From assembly GCA_035999765.1 (NCBI GenBank), contig CP108521.1, positions 5,146,001 through 5,210,000 of the forward strand: 64,000 nt of DNA, in the 5' to 3' direction. The position numbers and the translations under genes were made by a program. Positions 29,012 to 37,613 of the stretch are shown piece by piece. This DNA is from Streptomyces sp. NBC_01231 (GTDB lineage: Bacteria > Actinomycetota > Actinomycetes > Streptomycetales > Streptomycetaceae). Numbering within the stretch: position 1 is the stretch's first letter; each line of letters starts with the position of its first letter. The notes below the pieces were generated by a model. It had not been told where the DNA came from. It was given only the letters and a program-made list of their open reading frames with translations, and ran no database searches.

Positions 29012-29329
29012 TCACCTCTCGGGTGGAGAGAACACCACCAGCACCCGGAGGTCCTCGCTGATGTGGTGGAACTTGTGCGCGACACCAGCCGGTACGTACA
29101 CCACGCTGCCGCGCGCCACCTGGGTGGTCTCCATGCCGACGGTGATCGCCGCCCGGCCGCTGACGACGAAGTACACCTCGTCCTGGTTGTGCGGCTGTTG
29201 GGGGTCAGGCTCGCCCGCGTCGAGCGCGTACAGGCCGACCGACATGTTCCGCTCCCGCAGGAACTGCAGGTAGGCGCCGTCGTTGGCGGCGCGTTCCGCC
29301 TCCAGTTCATCCAACCGGAATGCCTTCAT
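29012..29329 (-). CDS. cupin domain protein
   Basis: A 105-residue single-domain cupin. The core strands are PHNQDEVYFVVSGRAAITVG (motif 1, with His and Glu as candidate metal ligands) and GSVVYVPAGVAHKFHH (motif 2, with its His). Small cupins may be metal-dependent enzymes or sensors; no substrate can be assigned. ATG 29329 begins MKAFRLDELEAERA. The longer frame to 29716 is a shadow of the divergent gene. It shares a 58-bp divergent promoter region with the next gene. Confidence 0.85.
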   Translation of the reverse strand: MKAFRLDELEAERAANDGAYLQFLRERNMSVGLYALDAGEPDPQQPHNQDEVYFVVSGRAAITVGMETTQVARGSVVYVPAGVAHKFHHISEDLRVLVVFSPPER

Positions 29330-29387
29330 CGACTTAGTCCGCCCCTGCCCGTACTCGTAACCGATCTCGTCTGCCACGATCAGACAC

Positions 29388-29765
29388 ATGAAGAATTTCG
29401 TAGTCAAGACGATCGCCAACGCGGGCGCCCTGGCGGTCGCCGTCTGGCTGCTGGACAAGATCACCCTGACAGGTGACAGCACCGGCAAGAAGATCTGGAC
29501 ACTGATACTCGTCGCCCTGGTCTTCGGCCTGGTGAACTTCCTGGTCAAGCCCATCGTGAAGGTACTCACCTTCCCGCTGTTCATCCTGACCCTCGGCCTG
29601 ATCACCCTGGTGGTCAACGCACTGATGCTGCTGCTCACCTCGTGGCTGGCCGACAAGATCGACCTGAGTTTCCACGTGGAGGGCTTCTGGACGGCCGTTC
29701 TGGGCGGTCTGATCATCTCGATCGTGTCGTGGGCGCTCCACGTCGTCCTGCCCGACGAGGACTGA
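29388..29765 (+). CDS. phage holin family 4 (PF04020-like) membrane protein
   Basis: A 125-residue protein with four TM helices: TIANAGALAVAVWLLDKI, IWTLILVALVFGLVNFLV, PLFILTLGLITLVVNALMLL and VLGGLIISIVSWALHVVL. This pattern, including VNFLVKPIVKVLTFPLFILT, is typical of the widespread PF04020 family; the holin name is historical and no lytic role is implied. It ends 7 bp before ptpA and is probably co-transcribed with it. Confidence 0.85.
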   Translation: MKNFVVKTIANAGALAVAVWLLDKITLTGDSTGKKIWTLILVALVFGLVNFLVKPIVKVLTFPLFILTLGLITLVVNALMLLLTSWLADKIDLSFHVEGFWTAVLGGLIISIVSWALHVVLPDED

Positions 29766-29772
29766 GCACGCC

Positions 29773-30264
29773 ATGACCTACCGCGTCTGCTTCGTCTGCA
29801 CGGGCAACATCTGCCGTTCCCCGATGGCCGAGTCGGTCTTCCGCGCCCGCGTGCGGGAGGCCGGGCTGGACGGCCTGGTGGAGATCGACAGCGCCGGCAC
29901 GGGCGGCTGGCACGAGGGCGACGGCGCCGACCCGCGCACGGTCACCGTCCTGGTGGACAACGGCTACGACAGCACGCACACCGCCCGGCAGTTCCAGCCC
30001 TCCTGGTTCGCCCGCCTCGACCTCGTCATCGCCCTCGACGGCGGCCACCTCAAAGCACTGCGCCGCCTCGCACCCACCGCGAAGGACGCGGACAAGGTAC
30101 GGCTGCTGCGCGCCTATGATCCCGCCGCGGGCGGCGCCCTCGACGTGCCGGACCCCTATTACGGGGACATGGACGGCTTCGAGAAGTGCCTTGAGATGGT
30201 GGAGGCGGCGAGCGAGGGTTTACTCACCGCGGTACGAAATGACGTGGAGGGGCGGGCGGCATGA
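29773..30264 (+). CDS. ptpA: low-molecular-weight protein-tyrosine phosphatase
   Basis: A 163-residue LMW-PTP. The P-loop VCTGNICRSPMAE (C-x5-R-S) is at residues ~8-20 and the general-acid loop is DVPDPYYG. SAGTGGWHEGDGADPR is the conserved structural segment. Family length is normal. In S. coelicolor PtpA influences antibiotic output. The stop overlaps the start of the following gamma-lyase as ATGA, so translation is coupled. Confidence 0.93.
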   Translation: MTYRVCFVCTGNICRSPMAESVFRARVREAGLDGLVEIDSAGTGGWHEGDGADPRTVTVLVDNGYDSTHTARQFQPSWFARLDLVIALDGGHLKALRRLAPTAKDADKVRLLRAYDPAAGGALDVPDPYYGDMDGFEKCLEMVEAASEGLLTAVRNDVEGRAA

Positions 30265-31430
30265 GCGACGCCGGCAAGGGCGACGAGATCGGCAGGGCGG
30301 GTTCTCCGGGCACCGGGGACGGCACGCGCGCGGTGCGGGCCGGGCTGCCGGAGCCGGTCAAGCACGAACCGGCCCTGCCCGGCCCGGTCTTCGCCGCGCA
30401 CTTCCATCTGCCGGGCGAGGTGACGGGTCCGTACGGCTACGGCCGCGACGACAACCCCACCTGGACCCTGCTGGAGCGCGCGATCGGCGCTCTGGAGGCG
30501 CCCGGGCAGGACGACGTCGAGACGCTCGTCTTCGCCTCGGGGATGGCCGCCGTCTCGTCGGTGCTCTTCTCACAGCTGCGCGCCGGGGAAACGGTCGTCC
30601 TGCCCGAGGACGGCTATCAGGTGCTGCCCCTGGTGCGTGCCCAGCTGGAGGCGTACGGCATCGAGGTGCGGACCGCGCCGACCGGCGACGACGCTCAGCT
30701 CGACGTCCTCGACGGCGCGAAACTGCTGTGGATCGAGAGCCCGTCGAATCCCGGGCTCGACGTGTGCGACATCCGACGGCTCGTCGAGGCGGCACACGCG
30801 CGTGGCGCTCTGGTGGCGGTCGACAACACGCTGGCGACACCGCTCGGTCAGCGCCCCCTGGAACTGGGCGCCGACTTCTCCGTGGCCAGCGGCACCAAAC
30901 AGCTCACCGGCCACGGCGACGTCCTCCTGGGATACGTCGCCGGTCGCCATGCCGAGGCCATGGCCGCCGTACGCCGCTGGCGGAAGATCGTCGGGGCGAT
31001 CGCGGGCCCCATGGAGGCCTGGCTCGCGCACCGTTCGATCGCCACGCTGCACCTGCGGGCGGACCGGCAGAACGCGAACGCCCTGGTGCTCGCCGAGACG
31101 CTGCGCGAGCGGCCCGAGGTGACCGGGCTGCGCTATCCCGGGCTGCCCGACGATCCCTCGCACAAGGTCGCCTCGCGACAGATGCGCCGCTACGGCTGCG
31201 TGGTCTCCTTCACGCTGGCCACGCGCGCGCGTGCCGACCGTTTCCTCGACGCGCTCCGGCTGGTGGACGACGCGACCAGCTTCGGCGGGGTGCGGTCCAC
31301 GGCCGAGCGGCGCGGGCGGTGGGGCGGCGACGCCGTGTCGGAGGGCTTCATCCGTTTCTCGGTCGGCGCCGAGGATCCCGAGGACCTGGTGGCGGATGTA
31401 CTGCGAGCCTTGGACGCCTCGGCACCCTGA
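30261..31430 (+). CDS. PLP-dependent cystathionine gamma-lyase family enzyme
   Basis: A 389-residue Cys/Met-metabolism PLP enzyme. Motifs are GYGRDDNPTWTLLERAIG (substrate entry), FASGMAAVSSVL, WIESPSNPGLDVCDI, VAVDNTLATPLGQRPLELGA, and the Schiff-base Lys in ASGTKQLTGHGD near residue 211. It likely cleaves cystathionine or a related thioether; a synthase role cannot be excluded. The first ~35 residues are a non-conserved extension. The start overlaps ptpA by 4 bp (ATGA). Confidence 0.88.
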   Translation: MSDAGKGDEIGRAGSPGTGDGTRAVRAGLPEPVKHEPALPGPVFAAHFHLPGEVTGPYGYGRDDNPTWTLLERAIGALEAPGQDDVETLVFASGMAAVSSVLFSQLRAGETVVLPEDGYQVLPLVRAQLEAYGIEVRTAPTGDDAQLDVLDGAKLLWIESPSNPGLDVCDIRRLVEAAHARGALVAVDNTLATPLGQRPLELGADFSVASGTKQLTGHGDVLLGYVAGRHAEAMAAVRRWRKIVGAIAGPMEAWLAHRSIATLHLRADRQNANALVLAETLRERPEVTGLRYPGLPDDPSHKVASRQMRRYGCVVSFTLATRARADRFLDALRLVDDATSFGGVRSTAERRGRWGGDAVSEGFIRFSVGAEDPEDLVADVLRALDASAP

Positions 31431-31476
31431 CCACGGCGCACCAACGCCGTTTGCGGTCTCCGCCACGTACAACGGA

Positions 31477-31509
31477 CGGTCCGAGCCTCCCCCCTCGTGG
31501 CTCGGACCG
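31477..31509 (+). terminator. terminator after the gamma-lyase gene
   Basis: An 11-bp perfect stem, CGGTCCGAGCC at 31477-31487 and GGCTCGGACCG at 31499-31509, with an 11-nt loop. It lies 46 bp past the stop. Confidence 0.75.
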
Positions 31510-31591
31510 CCCTCGGTTCCGCGCGCGAAGAACCGCGCGACCAAGGCTAGTTGACTCTGTGTCAGTGTCCAATCACAGTAGCGACAGAGGC

Positions 31592-31609
31592 CTATCGACA
31601 TATTTATAG
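31592..31609. promoter_or_regulatory. candidate LysR-type operator/promoter
   Basis: CTATCGACATATTTATAG is an AT-rich imperfect inverted repeat with CTAT/ATAG ends, 47 bp upstream of the LysR ATG in otherwise GC-rich DNA. LysR regulators bind T-N11-A dyads and often autoregulate. Confidence 0.4.
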
Positions 31610-31656
31610 TTGGGCCCTGCCTCGGGCAGGGAGAAGGGAAGGGGGAGGGCGTCGCC

Positions 31657-32562
31657 ATGGATCTGGCCTTGCTGCGCACCTTTGTGACGGTGCACCGGGC
31701 CGGTTCCTTCACCCGCGCCGCCGCTCTGCTCGGACTGTCCCAGCCGGCCGTCACCTCGCAGATCCGTACGCTGGAGCGCCAGCTAGGACGCCCGCTGTTC
31801 CTACGGCAGGCCCGTGGAGTGACCCCGACGACCATCGGGGACGAACTGGCCCACAAGGCGGCCCCGCACCTCGACGCCCTGGTGGAGATCACCGAGACCG
31901 GTCTCGACGACGAGTCATCCCTGCGCACCCTGCATCTCGTCGGCCCTCCCGAGTTCACCGCTGAGCGGGCGTTACCGGCGCTCACCGCACTGACCGGCGA
32001 GGACGGCCAGGGCTTCGCGCTGCGCACCTCTTTCGGAAATGCCGAGGATGCCATGGAGGGGCTGGCCGCCGGACATCATGATCTGGCCATCAGTACGGCC
32101 CGTCCGCGCGGCGGCCTGCTCACGGCGACTCCGCTCTGCGACGAGGAACACGTCCTGGTCGCCGCTCCGCGGTGGGTCGAACTACTCAGCTCCGGGAAAC
32201 CCGGCCGCAGAGGAGCACGAGCGCTGGAGAGCGTCCCCGTGGTCGAGGTGCACGAGTCGCTGCCTTTCGTCTCCCGCTACTGGGCCTCCATCTTCGACTC
32301 CCGCCCCGCTGCCCCGGGCAGCGTGATCGTCCCGGACCTGCGTGCGGCTCTGGCGTGCGCGGCCGCGGGCGCCGGGCTCGCCGTGCTGCCTCGTTATCTG
32401 TGCGCGGCCGCTCTGCGACGCGGTGACGTCGTCGCGCTGCACGATCCCCCGGTGCCACCTCTGCGCACGTACTTCCTGTCGGTGCGGACGGGAACGCTCG
32501 CCATGCCGCATATCGCACGGGCACACGAGTGGCTTCTGCGCGCGGCCGGCGACTGGTGCTGA
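31657..32562 (+). CDS. LysR family transcriptional regulator
   Basis: A 301-residue LTTR. The N-terminal winged HTH is at residues 1-60 (LALLRTFVTVHRAGSFTRAA, then LLGLSQPAVTSQIRTLERQL, GRPLFLRQARGV). A periplasmic-binding-like effector domain spans ~85-295. ATG 31657 follows GGGGGAGG. No divergently transcribed target gene is adjacent (the upstream gene runs the same way), so the regulon is unclear. An AT-rich dyad lies in its promoter. Confidence 0.9.
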   Translation: MDLALLRTFVTVHRAGSFTRAAALLGLSQPAVTSQIRTLERQLGRPLFLRQARGVTPTTIGDELAHKAAPHLDALVEITETGLDDESSLRTLHLVGPPEFTAERALPALTALTGEDGQGFALRTSFGNAEDAMEGLAAGHHDLAISTARPRGGLLTATPLCDEEHVLVAAPRWVELLSSGKPGRRGARALESVPVVEVHESLPFVSRYWASIFDSRPAAPGSVIVPDLRAALACAAAGAGLAVLPRYLCAAALRRGDVVALHDPPVPPLRTYFLSVRTGTLAMPHIARAHEWLLRAAGDWC

Positions 32563-32614
32563 GCTCCGATTTCCGCTGGTGACAGGCTGGGTTCACCCGG
32601 TGACGTCTCGCGAT

Positions 32615-32628
32615 GTTTCACGTGGAAC
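32615..32628. other. parS-like site (one mismatch)
   Basis: GTTTCACGTGGAAC differs from parS at one base (A to G at position 11). It lies 21 bp upstream of the Nudix ATG. Confidence 0.75.
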
Positions 32629-32649
32629 CAACGGGGCCACATTCCTCCC

Positions 32650-33132
32650 ATGACCGTCCGACCCGTGGTCAAGCGCACCGCACGCGCCATCCTGCTGGAT
32701 GGTGACGACCTGATCCTGATCAAGCGCACCAAGCCTGGCACGGATCCCTACTGGCTCACTCCCGGCGGCGGGGTCGAGCCGGACGACCCGACCGTGGTCG
32801 ACGCCCTCCACCGCGAGGTGTACGAGGAACTCGGCGCCAAGGTCACCGACGTGGTGCCGTGCTTCGTCGACACCGTCGAGCACATCGGTGAGGACAGCGG
32901 CGCCACCGGCGTGAAGGTGCAGCACTTCTTCGTCTGCCACCTCGAATCAATGGATCCGGCTCTGCGCCACGGCCCCGAGGTGGACGAGCCCATCGGCGAG
33001 TACGAGATCGTACGAGTGCCCTTCACCCGGATCGGCATCGCCTCCGTCCATCTCGTGCCGTTGTCCCTTCGGCACTATCTGGACGGCAATATCGAGGGCG
33101 TACGCGCCATGCATGCACCGGACCTGGGGTGA
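32650..33132 (+). CDS. Nudix hydrolase
   Basis: A 160-residue Nudix enzyme that hydrolyses a nucleoside diphosphate linked to another moiety. The Nudix box reads GGGVEPDDPT followed by VVDALHREVYEELG, with the REVYEE metal-binding residues intact. The remaining fold is a single domain with no cap. ATG 32650 follows sequence without a strong Shine-Dalgarno. It converges with the flavohemoprotein gene. The substrate is unknown. Confidence 0.9.
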   Translation: MTVRPVVKRTARAILLDGDDLILIKRTKPGTDPYWLTPGGGVEPDDPTVVDALHREVYEELGAKVTDVVPCFVDTVEHIGEDSGATGVKVQHFFVCHLESMDPALRHGPEVDEPIGEYEIVRVPFTRIGIASVHLVPLSLRHYLDGNIEGVRAMHAPDLG

Positions 33133-33146
33133 CAGCCGCCAGATCT

Positions 33147-33177
33147 GACCGGACGGTCCGGTCCCGACGGACGTCGG
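33147..33177. terminator. possible bidirectional terminator
   Basis: Between the converging Nudix and flavohemoprotein genes lie GACCGGACGGTCCGGTC (33147-33163, dyad with a one-base centre) and the small hairpin CCGAC-GGAC-GTCGG (33164-33177). It is weak compared with other hairpins in the window. Confidence 0.4.
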
Positions 33178-33184
33178 CCGGAAC

Positions 33185-34801
33185 TCACTGAGCGGCTACG
33201 AGCTCTTCCAACGAGTCGTGGCGTATGCGCTCGAACGGGATACCGATGTCCTTGAGCGCGCTCACCCCACTGCGGATCATGCCGGGCGGGCCCGACAGGT
33301 AGACGTCGTACTCGTTCCACGGGCCGTATTCGCGTATGGCGTCGGGGAGCTGCAGATGCGCCTGCTGGTCGACGACCGCACGGACCGAGAGCCAGTGGTG
33401 GGACTGCTGAAGTCTGAGCATCGTGTCGATGTCGTAGAGGTCGTGGTTGGTACGAGCGCCGTAGAACACCTCGACCGGTCGCCGCTCCCCGTGCTCGGCG
33501 AGGTCCTCCACGAGTGCCTTGATGGGCGCTATGCCGGTGCCGCCGCCCAGGCAGAGCAGCCCGCTGTCGGAGGTGTGGTCCACGGTCATCGAACCTGCCG
33601 GCGGTCCGAGCCGGATGATGTCACCGGGACGGGCGCGGTGCACCAGGGCGTTGGAGACCCAGCCCGCCGGGACGGCCTTCACATGGAACGACAGCAGGCC
33701 GTCTGAGCGGGGTGCGGAGGCGAAGGAGTAGTGCCGCCAGATCCGGGGCCACCACGGTGTCTCCAGGCTCGTGTACTGCCCGGCGAGGAAGGGGTAGGGC
33801 TGGTCGGGACGGACGGTGACGACTGCGACGTCCGGTGTTCTGAGGTCGTGAGAGACGACCTCCGCGTGCCACCAAGGCGGGGCGCGCAGTTCATCCGCGG
33901 CCGCAGCGTCGATCATGACCTGCGAGATCGTCGTGTACGCGCGGACCCAGGCGGCTTCCGTTTCCGTGTCCCACCCCGAGGCGTATTTGCTCAGCGCGCC
34001 GATCAGGCATTCGCCGACCGCCGGATAATGCTCAGCCTGAGTGCCGTACTTGCGGTGGCCGCGGCCGAGATTCTGCAGGTAGTCGACGAGGACTTCGGTG
34101 TTGTCGATGTGCTCGGCCGCGGTGAGCAGGGCCTTCAGCAGACGGTCCCGCTGGGTGTCCATCGCCGCCGGGAACAGCGGCCGCAGGTCGGGGTGGCGCA
34201 CGAAGAGAAGCGCGTAGAAGTACGACGTGACCTTGTCGGCGACTGGGCCGATCTCGGCCATGGTCCCGCGGATGAGGGCAGCGTCCGGAGAGGCGTTCCG
34301 GGTGGGGACGGGCCGCTGCTCGGGGACACGCTGTCCGGTGGACGGGGCTTCGGTGGGTGAGGCCACACCGAGCTCGGCTCTGGCGGAGGGCGCCGCGCTC
34401 GGGGCGGGGGCCGTGGCGGGGGCGAAAGCGCGGGACGATATCGAAGGGGCCTCGGGCGCGGCTTCCTGTAGCCGGACGGCCCCTGTCAAGGCCGGTTCGC
34501 CGACTGTCAGGGGCGGCGGTATGTCGTCCGCCGGCGAGGAGGACGGTCCGTCCTCGGCGGCCGGCGAGTCCGGCCACTGCGTGTCGTCGGCCGTGGTGGG
34601 CGGGGTGGATCCCTCCGGTGGAGGGGTCGTGCCGGTTCCTGCCGTGGTCCTGCCCACCGGGCGCATCGCCGCCAGGCGGCTGCCCTCGGCTGCCTCCCGT
34701 TCGCCGCCAGGAGGCGCCGTCGGCTGCTTGTGCGGCGTGAACCAGCCGCCTCCGCCGCCGGACGTGCCGTTGTCGGCCGACGTGGTGGTCGGAGCGTCCA
34801 T
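33185..34801 (-). CDS. flavohemoprotein-like globin-reductase with long disordered N-terminus
   Basis: A 538-residue protein. Residues 1-~170 are Pro/Ser/Thr/Gly-rich and probably disordered. A globin domain spans ~172-310, with the proximal His likely in GRGHRKYG near 248 and Tyr in VTSYFYALLF. A ferredoxin-reductase-like FAD/NAD module spans ~315-538, with RHYSFASAP for flavin, GGGTGIAPIKAL and VYLSGPPGMI for NAD(P)H. Flavohemoproteins typically detoxify nitric oxide; that role is likely but not proven for this N-extended form. ATG 34801 has GCGAGG about 8 nt upstream; ATG 34822 is an alternative. Confidence 0.85.
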   Translation of the reverse strand: MDAPTTTSADNGTSGGGGGWFTPHKQPTAPPGGEREAAEGSRLAAMRPVGRTTAGTGTTPPPEGSTPPTTADDTQWPDSPAAEDGPSSSPADDIPPPLTVGEPALTGAVRLQEAAPEAPSISSRAFAPATAPAPSAAPSARAELGVASPTEAPSTGQRVPEQRPVPTRNASPDAALIRGTMAEIGPVADKVTSYFYALLFVRHPDLRPLFPAAMDTQRDRLLKALLTAAEHIDNTEVLVDYLQNLGRGHRKYGTQAEHYPAVGECLIGALSKYASGWDTETEAAWVRAYTTISQVMIDAAAADELRAPPWWHAEVVSHDLRTPDVAVVTVRPDQPYPFLAGQYTSLETPWWPRIWRHYSFASAPRSDGLLSFHVKAVPAGWVSNALVHRARPGDIIRLGPPAGSMTVDHTSDSGLLCLGGGTGIAPIKALVEDLAEHGERRPVEVFYGARTNHDLYDIDTMLRLQQSHHWLSVRAVVDQQAHLQLPDAIREYGPWNEYDVYLSGPPGMIRSGVSALKDIGIPFERIRHDSLEELVAAQ

Positions 34802-35221
34802 GGTGTGCCTCGCCTCGAACATCTTTCGGTCGGTCTACGCACTTCCTCGGTCGGAAGGTGCCTGCTTTCCCCCCGCAGACGGCTTGCTTTTCCCCGTTCG
34901 CTGTCGCAGCCGATGCGGCCACATTCAACCTGCGTTCCGGCTCCGTACGGACAAGTAAGGCGAGAGTGTGACATTGCCCGCAGGACTCTCACCGCTGCGT
35001 CCCACCGGTGGGGATACCCCGGCCGAACGACCGGAAATACGGATCCTCGATCTCTCCGTCCCGTTAGGCTGCAATGCCTTGCTCCGGGTCGGCACAGAGT
35101 GCACAGGATGCACACCTCGCTCCGACCCGAACCGGAGTCGACCATACCGGCCGACGCTCTTCACACAAGTCCCGCCTCGTCCACCATGAATTGAGTGGGG
35201 GCAAACCATCGATTACATCAA
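34802..35221. other. intergenic region between the flavohemoprotein and HAD genes
   Basis: About 420 bp. It includes the promoter region of the flavohemoprotein gene and the sequence downstream of the HAD gene. Short frames on both strands lack ribosome-binding sites and family resemblance. I find no RNA gene or clear terminator. Confidence 0.4.
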
Positions 35222-35854
35222 TTACCGGGCGAGCCGTACCAATTCGTAGGCTTCCCACAGATCCCTCCCTGCGTAGGAATGGGTCGCGCGACCGGACAGA
35301 TGGCGGTCCGCATTGACCGCGACGGAGACGGGCACCACATCGAACAGGTCCCTGTCGGAGAGCGAGTCGCCGTACGCGACGCAGTCTGCCCGTGTGACTG
35401 CGAATTCCTCACACAGCCGGTCGGCGATCCGCACCTTGGCCGCTGCGCTGAGGACTCCTGCAGGGTCTACCGGCTCGATGAAGGGCACTGCGGGAAAAAG
35501 CGAACCGTGCGCCGCGTGCGCACCCCAGTCAATGAGCCGCTCCACGAAGAAGGACGGGGAGAGCGAGACGACGGCACAGTAATCGCCCACCTCTCTGATC
35601 TCCGCCCAGACCTCGCGGATCCGAGCCAGCCACGGTGCGCCGTCGAAGGCCGCCACCACATGCGCCTCAGTGAGCTCGGCCCAGAGCGCGTACACCTCTG
35701 CCGCGTACTCGGGCGGCCCTATCAGGCCCGCCCCGATGGCTTGGTCGAGCGCCACTGCCTCGGCTTCCAGACCGAGTTGCCGGGAAATCTCCACAGGCGC
35801 CGTGGTTCCGTGCAACAACGTGCCGTCGAGGTCGAAGAGATGAAGTCTCGCCAT
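35222..35854 (-). CDS. HAD-IB type phosphatase (phosphoserine phosphatase-like)
   Basis: A 210-residue HAD hydrolase with a helical C1 cap. Motif I is FDLDGTLLHG, motif II VVSLSPSFF, motif III the Lys in AAAKVRIADRL, and motif IV GDSLSDRDLFDVV. The SerB-like arrangement suggests a small phosphorylated metabolite. It is monocistronic on the minus strand. Base composition is slightly less GC-biased than its neighbours, but codon use is still Streptomyces-like. Confidence 0.85.
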   Translation of the reverse strand: MARLHLFDLDGTLLHGTTAPVEISRQLGLEAEAVALDQAIGAGLIGPPEYAAEVYALWAELTEAHVVAAFDGAPWLARIREVWAEIREVGDYCAVVSLSPSFFVERLIDWGAHAAHGSLFPAVPFIEPVDPAGVLSAAAKVRIADRLCEEFAVTRADCVAYGDSLSDRDLFDVVPVSVAVNADRHLSGRATHSYAGRDLWEAYELVRLAR

Positions 35855-35923
35855 GCTCTGAGGCTAGCGGGCTGCATTTCCGCCCCTTGATCGACCGTCC
35901 GCGGACAGAATCCGTTCGTCGAT

Positions 35924-35937
35924 GTTTCACGTGAAAC
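35924..35937. other. parS site (perfect)
   Basis: Perfect GTTTCACGTGAAAC in the divergent region between the HAD and GNAT genes. Confidence 0.9.
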
Positions 35938-36047
35938 ACCCAGCGCCTGTTCGGACCCTCTGGAGTTGGCTATGCGATGGCCAAAAGCGCCTACGTCCCA
36001 CGGAAACAGGTAGACGTCGAGGGCACACGTCGGACAGCCTGACCTGC

Positions 36048-36914
36048 GTGCCGACTCCTTCCCTCAGCGCTCTGCCCATCCGCCGTCTGACGCTTCGTGA
36101 TCACAGCTCCTGCGCCGACTTGTCCGAGGACCGGGGGTGGCCACGCGAAGAACACAAGTGGGGCTTCCTCCTCACCGCCGGGACGGGCTACGGCATCGAC
36201 GACCCCGAAGGCGGGCTCGTCGCCGCATGTGTCGTCACCGAGTACGGCCTGCGGGACCGCCCCGACCTCGGGGCCATCGGAATGGTCCTGGTCGCCGAAC
36301 GGCATGCCCGCCAAGGCGTCGGGCGCCGACTCATGCGACACATCGTCTCGGTCATGGGCACCACACCGCTGACCCTGCACGCGACGCCGAACGGCCGCCC
36401 GCTCTACGAAGAAATCGGGTTCAAGGTCACCGGCCGGGCCGAAATGCTGTGCGGACACTTCACACCGGGTGGGACGGATCCCGGTGTCGCCACCCGTCCG
36501 GCCACCGCCGAGGACCTCACCGGCATCCTCCGACTCGACGAGGAGGTGTTCGGCGCCGATCGCACCCACATCATCACCCGGCTGCCCGCCTTTGCCGACC
36601 AGTTGCGCGTTGCCGAGGAGGACGGCCGGGTCATCGGGTACGCGGGCGCCTGGCCCAACATGGACACTCAGGTCGTCGGTCCGCTGATCGCCCGCGATAC
36701 CCGGACTGCGAAGGCCTTGCTCGCCTCTCTCGCCGCCCACTCCGACCGCCCGCTGCGCACCGACATCGATGTGCGACACGAAGAACTGTTGGCATGGGCG
36801 AAGGAGCGGGGACTGATGTCCGTGGCCTTCAACGCGGTCATGGCGTACGGCATCGCGGAACTGCCCGGTGACTGGAGCCGGAGGTTCGCCCCACTGACGG
36901 TGGCAGCAGGCTGA
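36048..36914 (+). CDS. GNAT family N-acetyltransferase (two-domain)
   Basis: A 288-residue protein. The N-terminal GNAT domain has the acetyl-CoA loop RHARQGVGRRLMRHIV (the Q/RxxGxG/A pattern). The C-terminal half, from VATRPATAEDLTGIL, is a second, weaker GNAT-like domain resembling the Eis/YitI architecture. GTG 36048 (VPTPSLSALPIRRL) gives the family N-terminus; the open frame extends back through parS to 35922 but that leader has stop-poor, non-coding-like content. The substrate is unknown. Confidence 0.85.
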   Translation: MPTPSLSALPIRRLTLRDHSSCADLSEDRGWPREEHKWGFLLTAGTGYGIDDPEGGLVAACVVTEYGLRDRPDLGAIGMVLVAERHARQGVGRRLMRHIVSVMGTTPLTLHATPNGRPLYEEIGFKVTGRAEMLCGHFTPGGTDPGVATRPATAEDLTGILRLDEEVFGADRTHIITRLPAFADQLRVAEEDGRVIGYAGAWPNMDTQVVGPLIARDTRTAKALLASLAAHSDRPLRTDIDVRHEELLAWAKERGLMSVAFNAVMAYGIAELPGDWSRRFAPLTVAAG

Positions 36915-36932
36915 GGGCGCCGCCAGAACTGC

Positions 36933-36963
36933 GCTGGTCCCCAGAGGGGTTCCGGGGACCAGC
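36933..36963 (+). terminator. terminator after the two-domain GNAT gene
   Basis: A 10-bp perfect stem, GCTGGTCCCC at 36933-36942 and GGGGACCAGC at 36954-36963, followed by ACTTTGTGG. It lies 18 bp past the stop. Confidence 0.8.
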
Positions 36964-37093
36964 ACTTTGTGGCCGAGACAGATTCAGTGGCGGACGTCGG
37001 CCGGCTGGTCCGTCGGCGCACCCTCTGTCTGCAAACGACCGACACCCTGGTGACGGACTGCCCCCTGGCCACACCCCGCAATAGGGTGCCCTC

Positions 37094-37546
37094 ATGGGAG
37101 ATCTTGAGATTCGGGCCGCCACGAGAGTGGACATCCCAGCGATCGTCACGATGCTCGCTGACGACCCTCTGGGGGCCCAACGGGAGTCGCCGAATGACCT
37201 GACCCCCTACCTGACAGCGCTGGATCGTCTGTCGTCCGACCCGCACCAGCACCTCGTCGTCGCCGTACGCGAGGGCCGCGTCGTCGGCACGCTTCAGCTC
37301 ACGGTCATCCCCGGACTGTCCCGGCGCGGCTCCACCAGGTCGATCATCGAAGGCGTACGCATCCACGCCGATGAGCGTGGCAGTGGTCTGGGCACACTGC
37401 TCATCGAGTGGGCCATCGACGAATCCCGCCGCCAGGACTGCCAGCTGGTCCAACTGACCTCGGACAACACCCGCACGGACGCCCACCGCTTCTACGAACG
37501 GCTCGGCTTCACGGCCTCACACGTGGGATTCAAGCTCCCGCTGTGA
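37094..37546 (+). CDS. GNAT family N-acetyltransferase
   Basis: A 150-residue single GNAT domain starting MGDLEIRAATRVDI. The acetyl-CoA-binding segment is VRIHADERGSGLGTLLIEWA, and the C-terminal FYERLGFTASHVGFK is the typical beta-bulge tail. Small free GNATs act on diverse amines; no substrate can be assigned. It converges with the serine hydrolase gene across a parS-centred palindrome. Confidence 0.9.
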   Translation: MGDLEIRAATRVDIPAIVTMLADDPLGAQRESPNDLTPYLTALDRLSSDPHQHLVVAVREGRVVGTLQLTVIPGLSRRGSTRSIIEGVRIHADERGSGLGTLLIEWAIDESRRQDCQLVQLTSDNTRTDAHRFYERLGFTASHVGFKLPL

Positions 37547-37569
37547 CACACCGGCGCACGACATCCCCA

Positions 37570-37601
37570 TGGCGGCCTGTTTCACGTGAAACAGGCCGCC
37601 A
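37570..37601. terminator. 32-bp perfect palindrome centred on parS
   Basis: A perfect inverted repeat in which GGCGGCCT and AGGCCGCC flank GTTTCACGTGAAAC (37579-37592), with T/A closing the ends. It lies 23 bp after the GNAT stop and 12 bp before the serine hydrolase stop, so both convergent transcripts would form this stem. It looks like a dual parS and bidirectional terminator. Confidence 0.7.
37579..37592. other. parS site (perfect)
   Basis: Perfect GTTTCACGTGAAAC at the centre of the 32-bp palindrome. Confidence 0.9.
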
Positions 37602-37613
37602 GCGCGAGGACGC

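Noticed and set aside
29676..29687. CACGTG-centred sequence in the holin-family gene as another parS
   Set aside because: TTCCACGTGGAG lacks the TTT/AAA arms of parS; only the central hexamer matches.
29012..29716. Longer cupin start at 29716
   Set aside because: That extension is antisense to the holin-family and ptpA region; ATG 29329 begins at the expected cupin N-terminus.
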